DNA of 64,000 nucleotides from Siniperca chuatsi (lineage: Eukaryota; Chordata; Actinopteri; Centrarchiformes; Sinipercidae): the NCBI RefSeq assembly GCF_020085105.1, contig NC_058046.1:18841175-18905174 (forward strand), given 5' to 3'. The notes below the pieces were generated by a model that ran no database searches, was not told the origin of the DNA, and worked only from the letters and a program-made list of their open reading frames with translations. Below are positions 26,601-40,111 of the stretch, piece by piece; the first letter of the stretch is position 1; each line of letters opens with the position of its first letter. Both the position numbers and the translations under genes were made by a program.

Positions 26601-29600
26601 TTTTGCTGTATTGACAGTTCATTACTGTCCCCCTTTTAGATTTGAAGATTGTATTATTAGCCTACTACTGTTACTTTCCTGTTCATTTGGTTTATTTTCC
26701 AGCTGACGTGAACATGTACAAGCTGGATTGCAAACTGAACCTTCTCGACCTTTAGCTAACTACCTTCCTTCTCACATTAAATGCCCGCAGCATTGTCTTG
26801 AAGCACCTGTTAAAGAATAGCCTTACTTTCCTTAATATTAATGTTACTTGTTCAAATGGCGCAACAACAAACATTAGCCAACAGACTGTAGCTAGCTAAG
26901 ACATTAGCTAATATGCAAATTAAGTAACTCTGGGATGCATACACAGCTGTCTTAATGTATCTAGTTAATTACGATGTAAAACTTTACTGGCATGTTCCGT
27001 GCTAATTAACCCACCTGTATCCCAGAAGAGTTCGCCTCAGCCTCCTCCATGTTGACTCCAGCGTACTACAGATTGACAGTAACCAGAACATGCAAGAAAC
27101 AGTTTGGCCCTGTTTTAACACCTGTGCTGACTAGCCAATCAGCACGTTGCCCACTGACCATCCAATCAGAGCAAGTCAGAATTCGTGCTTGTAGCTTGAA
27201 ACTTCAGTGTGACATACAAAGATAGGACATTTGTGTGTCCGTCTCTCAGACTGTGTAAAACCTCACTGTTGAAAATCTTCCTATGGATATTTTAATTACA
27301 CATACACAAAATATTTCTACAGCTGCAAAACCTTCACCCATTTAGATACATGCAAATTTGTTTAACATGCACACAAAAGGTGATATACAACTGACAGCTG
27401 TGAAATTATTTGTGAACATCATTTCACAAGCTCAAAATATTAATGACCCTAATTTGCTTCCATACTTATTCAGTAGTAAAGAAATTCCAAAAAGCAGTCT
27501 AGTACAGTGGTTTCTAAATTGAAGAAGGCTGAATAAATGCTTTGGTACTACAGCAAAGAACTGAGAATTTTGTGAAAGGTCTGTCAAGTAAACATACAAT
27601 GTGATTGATCAATCAATAAATCCCTGTCACCTGCTGAACCTAATCAGACAGATCACCTTGTCTCGCTGCGTGATACAGCACCTTTTCTCTTCGTCCTTGA
27701 AGCTTAATGTTAAATAAAAATATTATCATTTCTTCTGGTGTTAGTGTGATGGTCTTAAATTATTCTGTCGATGACTAATCTTTTCAGCTTTGGTTCAAAG
27801 TTCATTGTGAGAACTACTAGCCTATTTAGGACAAATAATGCCACTCAAAATGTGAACAATACTTCAGAAAGGGTATGCTGTCCCAGCTAGAAAGAGTATT
27901 GGGGAGCCATTAGTCTAGTAGATTAAGTCAGTACAGCACACAAGACCTGAAATGATATATCAAAAATTATATCATGCAGTATCCTTTATAGTTGGATTTG
28001 GTGTCTGACCTCCACTTATACTTTGTAAACTGAAAGAGCTCTATTATAAACATACAGAATGTAGTGCAGTTTGTGTATGACTCGCCGTGTTACTGGCAGT
28101 CCTGCATTGCACCCAGGAATAAGACGCCCTAATGAATTATTCACAAGTCCTTCATCTGCTATCCTCTGGCTGAGCTCACTGTCCTTCTCTCAGTACTTCT
28201 TTATTGAGCAGCCTGATCAATTTCACAGGCTGCCCCTTGTTACTACAGGTGCCTCCATTATACCACTGTTGTTCTCGTGTCACAGTGTCTTGTACTTTTG
28301 CCACCAGGGCCCATAGACTGTGAACGGGTCCTGCCTGAGGAGCTTAGGCTAATAAATTGATTCTTTTTTTAAAATATAGACCTGCTCTTATGTGCTATTT
28401 TTGTTCTCTCTCACTTGTCAGTCTTGTTTGTGTCTTTATCTTTTATTTTTGGTATTTTATTTTTAACCACTATCTGCTATTCTTATCTCCTTATATTTTC
28501 ATCTTTATTTCTATCCTCTTGTAAAGCAATTTCTAAAGGCTGTTTGTAGAAAGTTATTTTTGATATATTTAGCTTGTTAAGTAATGTTTGCTGCTAATAT
28601 TCTTTGGCAAATAGAAGCCTCATGCTTACTGTGAGATACAGTATGATGGGAGGCCAGTAAAGAACATGGATATCATTGATGATATTGTAGGATATAGTAT
28701 TGCCTATGTGAGAGTGAGATTCCCAAAGGACTGTAGCCTCTTCAGTAAACAGCACACAGACCAGCAATGCCCATTCTTGAAGGGCACTTGAAAAGTAATT
28801 ACCCACATATTGCTTCTTGTTTCTCCTCCTGTCGTCCTCCTCTACCCCTTCTTCGGATGTAATCACTCTCGCAGGTGGCTGTTAAGAACAACATTGACGT
28901 ATTCTACTTCAGCTGCCAGTACCCCATAAGCATGCTGTTTGTAGAGGACGGGAAGATGGGTGAGTGTCTCTTGGCTAAATCTCTTCACTCAAAAGCTCGT
29001 TGACGTCAACAACATACACAGACGTCAGTCTTTCAGTGTGGACACATTATGAGCATGTGAAGAAGTGTGTGACGTAGATGTGTGTGAGACTGTCCACCTG
29101 CCTGGACTCGTTCACCTCTCGGGGCTGCACAGTTACTACTAGATTGTACGCCAGTGCCATTTTTGGGCCCTTTTTTGTGTGTTGCTTTTTGATTTATTCT
29201 GTGAAAACATGTTGGCATTTCTCCCTGTGGAGCCTCCTGATGGGGCTAGCAGCAGGACTGCTGCCAGAGGCTGCAAGCTAAGCTGCAGCAGGAAACCTTG
29301 TGTCTTATTTTCACTGCAGTGTGTACGTTTACCTTTACCGCAAATCGTATTGTTATTCTCATACCGTGTACATTTCAATGTGTGCTCTCGTCTTTTGACT
29401 CATCCAGTGATTGTGTCTCTTCATCCACAGAGCGACAGGTGTTCCTCGCCACATGGAAAGACATTCCTAATGACAATGAGTCCCAGTTTCAGATCAAAGA
29501 CTGCCATCTCAACTCTGGTGAGAAGGATGAAAAAAGAACAGAGAGTGCACTACCTGAAGAATACTACACTGTGGAGCCATATCCTGCAGCTTCTTTATAT

Positions 29601-32600
29601 GTGAAAATAGCCCGACAGCAGTGGCGATCTCAAATTCACGTCCTCGCTAATGTACCAAATTGTATTTGATGAGAACTCATCAGCAGCAGTCCCTATTTAC
29701 GTGTGACAATTTACAATCACAAGTGTGAGAGCAGCTGAACTGGAGAAGAATTCCTAATGATAGCTTAATGGAGATTTCCTCCCACAGATTAAATTTCTTC
29801 TTCATGAACAAAGAGAGGGTTTCGCATCCTACTGGGGCACAGCAGCAAGACAGAGGCCGAGGAGAAAAGATTATTCTGAATTAGTGACTGTATCTTTGCT
29901 GCACAGACAGCCAATGAAATTTTAGGGGATGATGAGGGGAAAAAGAAATCCTGCACGGTCTAGTACATTTAATGACTGAAACTGAATACTAAAAATGAGC
30001 AGTTGCTTCTTCAGATAGTTAAGGCAGTAGACCGTTACAATGTTGACTGTATTGTGTTTAATTTTTTATTTGTTTCCTCAACAGATGCAGCTTCCAACAA
30101 ACTGCAGGGTAGCAACGTCTTCACCATAGCCAAACGTACAGTGGAGGGTCAGGACATGCTGTATCAGTCGATGAAACTCACCAATGGCATCTGGGTGCTG
30201 GCTGAGCTGAGGGTGCAGGCAGGAATCCCAAACTACACGGTGAGTACTGTTGTAGTTGTATTAGCTGAATTCACGAGTTTGAGTCATATCACTGTTGTGC
30301 TGGTGCAAAAGAAAAAGCTGGTGAGAGGTGCCATTTAAAAAAAAACAAACAAAAAAAAAAAAAACCTAGTACCGTATATTGTTAAACTACTGTAATAAAT
30401 GTCAGGATTAAGGGGAGTTAAGTTTGCTCACCGGTAAAGAGAGATTTGACATGGCAACATTTGTTGTATGTACACGTATGTATATACAATTTGTTAACAT
30501 TATCATTGTTGACAACATTATTTTACCTGCCACATAATCAGGAACAACTTTTTCTGTTGAAGATGTGGAATTTGACTTGGTAAAATGCCCAAATTGATCA
30601 GAAAATGATTATTATATCATAAAATGACTGAGAGGTTTATCTGTAGAATAATGTTTATTTTTATAATTCCATTTCACCAGGATTTTTGTATTAGTGAAAG
30701 TTCATCCATTCATTGTTTATCTTCTTTGCCTTTTAATAAACATGTATGAATTCCCAGACTTTTCTAATACAAACCAAAGATAATTAGCCCTACTTTTTTT
30801 CTTTTGACATGTAGTATTTCAGTATTAAAGGAGTAGATAATATTAAAAGACATGGGGCAGGAAATACAATACAATAATTAAATAAATTAAAATAAGTTCT
30901 CTTTACAAAAGGTTCTTGTCTGCTTGAAATCTAATCAGGCCCTCCAAACTACCTTTTTTATCCACTGTGTTTAGACTGATGCTGTCTGTATCTCTACCAT
31001 TGCATTTACCCAAAATGTTCAAATCTGGAGCCTTAGCTTTTTTAGGAGGCTGTAATCATACCCACCATAACAACTAAAAACACATTTTGATATGTTTGGT
31101 ATGGGAGATCTGTCCCATAATAAATATAAATCAGGAATCAAAATTTACTGAACCGAACCATCCACCCACGACTTCCATAACTTTGATTCAGAATAGTCTC
31201 GCTACATTCCCATATACATTGTAGGAAAGTTTCCACTTCCACAAAAGTGCACATGAGCCAACGTGCATGCTGACTGTTGCCGTTGCTCCGTCTCATCGTC
31301 TTATTTTTTCCAACTTTTAGCTTTCCCTTTTCTTTAAAACTTGAGTAACTTTTGTTAAAATGAGAGTAGAGAGTGTTTTGGTGTTTTTGTTTTTTTTGGG
31401 GGGGGTTTTCTGCCGTGAAACTTCTTCTCCTGCTACTCGGTTGGCTGCAGAACAGCTGTTTGCCCTCATTGTTTACACCAGGGAACAGCTCATCACGCTG
31501 CAGCCGAGCGGCATGGCACCCAGGACAACCAATGTCCCCACTGAGATCTGGAGGACACACCGAGGATGCAGAGGTGGAATGAAGTGGCGAGGGAAGAGCG
31601 TTAGCTCGGAGTCAGATGGAGTTCCGTGAGTGTAGTTTGATGTGCTTCTCAGAGACATGGCTACGCCAGGATATCCCGGACCATAACGTTTCCATCGACG
31701 GCTTTCAGACTGTTCAGGCCAACAGGGATCACACCGGGAGCGGTAAGCGGAAAGGCGGCGGGCTTGCTGTTCTGGTCAACAACAGATCTGGTAACCATGG
31801 TCACGTTACTATCAAGCAGAGTATCTGTAGCCCGGACATTGAACTGTTAGCTGTGGGACGCCATATTATTTGCCACGTGAATTCTCACATTCCATTGTTG
31901 TGGCTGTTTACATCCCCCCCTCTACTAACCCGGCATTGGCGTGCAACGGCATTCACACCGCCATAGCACAACTCCAGACTCAACACCCGAATGCATTCAT
32001 ATTTATCTCGGGTGACTTCAACCATGTTAGTGTTTCAACAACACTGACTAATTTCACCCAGTATGTGAGTTGTCCTACTAGAGAGGAGAGGACACTGGAC
32101 CTGCTGTATGCTAACGTTAAGGACGCATACCGCTCTTCCCCCCTCCCTCCCTTGGGTAGGTCAGACCACAACCTGGTTCACCTCAAACCCTGCTATGTGC
32201 CTTTGATTAAAAGGCAGCCTGCGACCACAAGGACAGTGAGGAGATGGTCAGAGGAGGCCTATGAGACACTTCAGGGATGTTTTGAGGTGACAAACTGGGA
32301 TGCACTCTGTGAGCCTCATGGAGAGGACATTGACAGGCTTACTGAGTGCATCACTGGCTACATTAACTTCTGTGTAGACTGCATTGTCCCACTGAAGATG
32401 GTCCATTGTTATCCAAATAACAAACCGTGGGTAACAAAGGACATCAAAGACATCCTGAATGCCAAGAGGAGGGCCTTTACCGATGGTAATAGGGAGGAGG
32501 TGAGGGAAATCCAGGCTGACCTGAAGGTGAAGATCAGGGAGGCCAAGGAGAAGTACAGGAAGAAGAACAGAACAACATGAGAGAGGTCTGGAGTGGCATG

Positions 32601-35600
32601 AAGAGCATCACTGGCTTCAGACCAACTGGCAGCAGAGGAGTTGAAGGCAGCTTGGACAGGGCCAACAAACTTAATCTGTTATTTTACAGATTCGACACAC
32701 TGGCTCCTGCTCATCCCCCCTCTAACTCAACTCTAACTCCACACTGACGACTCTCCCCGCCTGCAACCTCTGCTGTGTGCCTGACTACTGCCTAGGTGAG
32801 AGGACAGCTGATGAAACTCCACTCAAACAAGGCTGCAGGCCCCGATGGCGTTTGCCCCAGGGTGCTAAAAGCCTGTGCCCCCTAGCTATGTGGAATCCTT
32901 CACCATGTCTTCAACATGAGCCTGAGTCTTCAAAGGGTCCCTGTTCTGTGGAAAACATCTTGGCTCGTTCCTGTGCCGAAGACGCCGTGTCCCAGTGGCT
33001 CCAAGGACTACAGACCACTGACCTCCCACATAATGAAGACCCTGGAGAGACTGGTGCTGGAAGAGCTGCGGCCCATGGTCAGACCCCTCCTGGACCCCCT
33101 TCAGTTCGCCTAACAGCCCCGGCTGGGAGTTGAGGACGCCATCATCTTCCTGCTGAAACTACACCCACCTGGACAAGCCGGCAAGCACAATGAGGATCAT
33201 GTTTTTTGACTTGTCCAGTGCTTTCAACACCATCTGGCCAGCCCTGCTGGGGGAGAAGCTGGTAGCGATGCAGGTGGATGCCCCCCTCGTGTCCTGAATT
33301 GTTGACTACCTGACTAGCAGACCACAGCATGTGTGTCTGCAGCACTGTGTGTCGGACAGCGTGGTCAGCAACACTTTTGCCCCTCACGGGACTGTCCTCT
33401 CCCCCTTCCTCTTCACCATCTACACCACAGACCCCACACAGAGTCCTGGCACCTCCAGAAGATTTCTGATGACTCTGCTGTGGTGGGATGTATCAGCCGT
33501 GGTGATGAGACTGAGTACAGGGCTGTGGTAGGTAACTTTGTCTCATGGTGTGAGCAGAACCATCTGCAGCTCAATGCGACAAAGTCTAAGGAGCTGGTTG
33601 TAGACCTACCAAGGGCCAAGGCACCAGTGACCCCGGTTTCCATCCAGGGGGTCAGTGTGGACATTGTAGAGGATTACAAGTACCTGGGAGTACACATGGA
33701 CAATAAACTGGACTGTGCTAAGAACACTCAAGCTCTTTACAGGAAGGGTCAGAGCCGCCTCTGTTTTCTGAGGAGGCTGAGGTCCTTCAACATCTGCTAG
33801 ACAATACTGAGGATGTTTTATGAGTCTGTGGTGGCCAGTGCTATCCTGTATGCTGTTGCATGTTGGGGCAGCAGGGTAGCGGACACTAACAGGCTCAACA
33901 AACTGATCCGTAAGGCCAGTGACATTGAGGGGGTGGAGCTGGACTCTGTCAGTGGTGTCAGAGAAGATGATGCTGGCCAAACTACATGCCATCTTGGACA
34001 ATGTCTCCCACCCACTCCATGACGTGCTCGTCAAACAAAGGAGTACCTTCAGCGAAAGACTCGTCTCCCCAAAATGCGCCACAGGAAGTCACTTACAGTT
34101 ACATTGTATTATACCGTACATACTTATCAACCTGTAAATCCACTTTTGTACATACTTATTTTAGTTTTTATACTTTATATCCACTTTGTACTTTATAATA
34201 CAGCTAATATAAATTGTGTATTATATTTTGATTTGCTTAGTACTTCAATTCCTGTGTGCATTGATGTGATAGTGAGCAGCTGTAATGAAAGAGTTTCCCC
34301 TCGGGGATCAATAAAGTATTTCTGATTCTGATTCTGTACTTCAGCACAAAAGTAGAGCCTGACTTGTTGAACAAAGTCAGTATGAAGTCAACAAGGAGTT
34401 AACAAAATACTGTCATCACTGCACGTCATGAATCGAGACAAATGACATAGCCGAGGCTGATCTGAACAAGCAGAGACATGACTGAGATTGATGTGCAGTA
34501 ATGAGTGGTGAGATTGCTGAAGGGGGGAGGCTGGTTGATTGTGCAGTGATTGGAGTGTGTCGTTAGTATTGGTGACTCATCTGTGTTTGTGTGCGCACAT
34601 GTATTTGTTTGTGTTCTCCATTGTGTTGTTGCATGTCTCTGCTTTGTCAGCGTGCCACGGTCTCTGCTCTTGATGGATTGTGTTTGGCTTAGAAATTCTG
34701 CATGACTAGTCCAGAACGATGACCTTGGTGTGACTCCCCACCCCCCGCTCATCACTCAGTCTGCTTTCAGGTCATGTTTTTATTTATAAGGTGCCATTAA
34801 CTGTCTTTGTCTTTTCTTGTCTAGACTGGTCAATTTTTCAGTCACCCAGCTCTCGCTCATCAAATCTTCAGAATTTTAAATTTGTTTACACACCTTACTC
34901 AGTTTAGTACGTCACCATGTACATGGGCATGAAATATGATTTTAAGGAGCATTTCCTTGAGATGAAGTATGAGATGAATTGACTGAATGAAAGCTGATTT
35001 TTACTTAATTACTTGTAGAGTATTTATTGCGTGTCATTTGTTTCTGCTGGAGGCAGTGTGCGTTTTTCATTTTCTCTCTCTTGATTAGTTGTATTTTTAT
35101 TTCCACTTCCATTTTTGGTGTGACCTCATTAATTCAGGAAGTTTTTCTCATCCACCTTCAACAGTTTCTGTTCTGTACTCCTGTATCATTTTGATTTCAT
35201 GTTCATTTCAAAGTTCAAATTGTTCCTCAGTGGGGCTGGAAAGGCTACTCTGTGTTTTGCAGATGGATCATAAATTGTTTACTGAAGAGAAGACTAGACT
35301 TTCAAGTTAACTGTGCTGCATGTACAGTGTGTACTCTGATGCTCGTCTCTCTGAGCTGCTGGCTGCTGCATGGTCCCTGCGCTCTCTTGGCACGGCACAT
35401 TAAAGCCAAGCCGCTAAAGCCTTTTGTCAGCAGCTATTTTTAGACCTGAAGAAGTAAAGCCTTGCCACTGCGTGTTTTCTGGATTTGTATTGCGCTTCTG
35501 AAGATAATACATAAAAACAATTACAATTCATGGCCATGACTGGAGACGTATAGTAGCATGTTTGATTTTTGCTGCTTTTTGCCTATGCTGTTTTAAGGCT

Positions 35601-38600
35601 TTTCTGATATCTCAAAACTCGATTGGCTTCAGCTCTCCCATGATGCCTCACTACTTATAGCTGTGTCCCAGTTACACACTCCATACTGATTCTAGCTGGG
35701 TTTGACTATGTAGTGCAGCAATGGTGTTAATGTACACTATTGCCCCACAATGCAATGCACAACGAAAATAGCTCACAGTTGGAAAATTAAATTATGGTGG
35801 ACAGTAGTAAGACAGCTCATGGAAGAAACAAAATATTACTTCTTTGAAAAACCTTTTGCTTTCTCTTTAAACATGCAATTTTGACCAATTGGAGGCAACA
35901 GAAACAAATTGTGAACACAAGATTGACATTTGACTTTTAAGTTGATATGGAGAACTTGTCGTCGTTTGTGTCCACCTGATGAATTTAAGTCTAATATTCA
36001 CTCTCTGTTTGCTCTGTTTTTGGTCTCTACCAACGAGGGGGAAATATCTGACTCTTTAGCTGCTAAATGCTCCACTATGTTCACCAGCTAATCGCTAACT
36101 GTGTTTGGTGCTGAGCAGGTAGTGTGCAGTGGGTTTTTCGAGCTTTTTTGGCAAAAAAACAACAATGCTGTTTGTATAATTTATTATATTTGGAAAGGGA
36201 CCATGTATAATATTAAACATAAATGTTACCTTTTGATGTATTGTACTAGAGTTAGCTTAAAGCTAATTTTCTTCTGCAGTCCCTTGACAGGTCTATGAGA
36301 GTGGTGAGAGCGGAACCAAAACAGTAAAGTTGTGGGCGGACAGCTAAACAACGAGCTGAAACTCGCTATAAAGCTCTGTAAAGTTGAGGAGAGCTGCGAA
36401 TGCGGGTGATAATTCTCTGTATTTTGATACATTGTTGTTATAAAAATATCAATTTTAGCTGCTTTAAGTTTCCTAATTTGAAATTGTCAGTAGCTCTACA
36501 CTTCCATCGGAGCTCATGTATACTTTATAGTTTTTATAGTGGAGAATTGGGACACTGCTTATCTTTTTGACATGAAGCTTGGTGTTCTCATCTGCCATCT
36601 CCTGTCCCCATGGCAACTATGTGACTGCTGATGTTGGCTGATTTTCTCTCCCCACCTCTTCAGCTGGTAATTCGGGGGGTTTTGGTTAAAGTGAGTTTCA
36701 ACACAGAAATGGACACTGAAGTATCACCCTACACATAAATATATCTGCCGTCCTCCTACACAAGCAAAGGGTTACTGTTTTCTCACAAGTCTCTGTTTTT
36801 GGGTTAAAAGTAGGAACATAAATTTGTCTTCCTTCAGAGATTTTGCAATATAATTACACCATTGTATCGATCCCTTTAATATCTCAAAATTAGACCTTTG
36901 TACAGTATTGTTCAAAATAATAGCAGTACAATGTGACTAACCAGAATAATCAAGGTTTTTAGTATATTTTTTATTGCTACGTGGCAAACAAGTTACCAGT
37001 AGGTTCAGTAGATTCTCAGAAAACAAACAAGACCCAGCATTCATGATATGCACGCTCTTAAGGCTGTGCAATTGGGGTATTAGTTGAAAGGGGTGTGTTC
37101 AAAAAAATAGCAGTGTCTACCTTTGACTGTACAAACTCAAAACTATTTTGTACAAAAAAATTTTTCTGGGATTTAGCAATCCTGTGAATCACTAAACTAA
37201 TATTTAGTTGTATGACCACAGTTTTTAAAACTGCTTGACATCTGTGTGGCATGGAGTCAACCAACTTGTGGCACCTCTCAGCTGTTATTCCACTCCATGA
37301 TTCTTTAACAACATTCCACAATTCATTCACATTTCTTGGTTTTGCTTCAGAAACAGCATTTTTGATATCACCCCACAAGTTCTCAATTGGATTAAGGTCT
37401 GGAGATTGGGCTGGCCACTCCATAACATTAATTTTGTTGGTTTGGAACCAAGACTTTGCCCGTTTACTAGTGTGTTTTGGGTCATTGTCTTGTTGAAACA
37501 ACCATTTCAAGGGCATGTCCTCTTCAGCATAGGGCAACATGACCTCTTCAAGTATTTTAACATATGCAAACTGATCCATGATCCCTGGTATGCGATAAAT
37601 AGGCCCAACACCATAGTAGGAGAAACATGCCCATATCATGATGCTTGCACCTCCATGCTTCACTGTCTTCACTGTGTACTGTGGCTTGAATTCAGAGTTT
37701 GGGGGTCGTCTCACAAACTGCCTGTGGCCCTTGGACCCAAAAAGAACTATTTTGCTCTCATCAGTCCACAAAATGTTCCTCCATTTCTCTTTAGGCCAGT
37801 TGATGTGTTCTTTGGCAAATTGTAACCTCTTCTGCACATTTTTTTTTTAACAGAGGGACTTTTTGGGGGATTCTTGAAAATAGATTAGCTTCACACAGAC
37901 GTCTTCTAACTGTCACAGTACTTACAGGTAACTCCAGACTGTCTTTGATCATCCTGGAGGTGATCATTGGCTGAGCCTTTGCCATTCTGGTTATTCTTCT
38001 ATCCATTTTGATGGTTGTCTTCCGTTTTCTTCCACGTCTCTCTGGTTTTGCTCTCCATTTTAAGGCATTGGAGATCATTTTAGCTGAACAGCCTATCATT
38101 TTTGCACCTCTTTATAGGTTTTCCCCTCTCCAATCAACTTTTTAATCAAAGTACGCTGTTCTTCTGAACAATGTCTTGAACGACCCATTTTCCTCAGCTT
38201 TCAAATGCATGTTCAACAAGTGTTGGCTTCATCCTTAAATAGGGGCCACCTGATTCACACCTGTTTCTTCACAAAATTGATGACCTCAGTGATTGAATGC
38301 CACACTGCTATTTTTTTGAACACACCCCTTTCAACTAATTCAACTAATACCCCAATTGCACAGCCTTAAGAGCGTGCATATCATGAATGCTGGGTCTCAT
38401 TTGTTTTCTGAGAATCTACTGAACCTACTGGTAACTTGTTTGCCACGTAGCAATAAAAAATATACTAAAAACCTTGATTATTCTGGTTAGTCACATTGTA
38501 CTGCTATTATTTTGAACAATACTGTAGGTAGTACAGTACAAATTAGTGAGGACTGCTGTATGCCATTACTGGGCAAAAATATGATGAAGTACCTTTATTT

Positions 38601-40074
38601 CTCCAGTATCAAATTAACTGAACCAAAAACACAGCTATCATGTTATTTCAGCCATAAAAACATTTAATTGATTATCTAGAAAATGTACTATATCACAATA
38701 TACAGTATATCAATATACAGTTACATACACCATGGGCAGAGGATTTTATACATATTGCCCACCCCTAGTTAACACATACAGTTGACATGCTAAAGGATAA
38801 ATCTAAAGGTTTAAACCATTAGACTCAATTCTGACTTGAACAACTTTTGCCCAGTTGTGTTTAAGTATATCAAATGTTAGCATTACAATACATATCACTC
38901 TTATCGAACCATGATCATGTATTGACTAATCATCTTTCTTTGCTTTGTCCTATTGCGGTGCTGCATTGCTGCATCAGAGACCTGCAGTGGCTCCAGGTCC
39001 CCATTTATGCAGGTTTTTCCAAAGACTCCTGCAGTGTTTCCAGGCTGGTTAATTGCTTGCGTTTTTATCAGCAGTATGAATCCACGTGTCTGTCTCTCAT
39101 TGGAGGGTTTTGGTTCTGCATTTCCTCATATCTCTTACCCCATGCTGACAGAAGAGCGGCTTCCTAAATGTTACTAGCAGCAGCATGCATTAGTAAAGAG
39201 CCCCGAGTACACAGAGGCAACACTTAAGGAGCTGTGCAGTATTACTGCCTTATTCCACTGCAGCTCTGTGGTATCCACAACACATTCCATTGTTTGATCT
39301 TAATATCCATCGAGCTGAGGAGGGGCCTGGTGTGAAATTCTCGGCAGTAGCTCACCAAATCAAATAACTGATCACTGTAATAATGGTGCCAGTCTCAAAG
39401 AGTAAATATTAGTGTTATCAAAATACTGGAATTTCAAATTTAGACACTGTACGTCATTTTCAGAACTAAAGGAAACAACAGACATTTGAAAGCTTAAAAA
39501 CAAACATGACTGAAAGCAGTACTTTGTTATTGTCATAAGGTAGTGCTGAGGAGGAATACTGAAATATAATAAGCAAAAACCCCAAAATCACAAATTCAAG
39601 AAAATATAGAATAAAGTGAACACGAACACAAAATGAACAGTCGGAGAAATAAAAGTCATTCTGGTAACCTAGGGGCTCTAAGGCGTTGATCATGTTATCA
39701 CAGCGTCTCTGGTTCGAGTCCAGCTGGATACATTTGTTGCATGTCATTCCCCATCTCTCTCCCTGTCAGTTGCCCGCAGTCTGCTGTTTAATAAAGGACA
39801 TACAGTGCCCAACAATTAAAGATAAATCATTCAAACCAAAATGCAGATTTTTAAAACACAGCAGGGCGTTCCCTGGACATGGGAAGTTAGTTTCTTATCT
39901 TTCTGCATTGTTTGCTGCTGTCTCTGTTCTTACTATATGTAGCAAACTTACACTGTGACCCCCCTCTCAAACTGTTTTCCGGTGGAACAAATGCTATTCT
40001 AAGAAATGACCGTGATGAAAGAACAACAGTGTGAGTGAGAGGCGGAGCTGCTCCATGTGGACAGAGATGGATGC

Positions 40075-40111
<37 letters not shown>

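Noticed and set aside
28671..28760. TTGATGAT as a possible snoRNA C box in an ap1b1 intron
   Set aside because: No CTGA box or closing stem at a suitable distance downstream.
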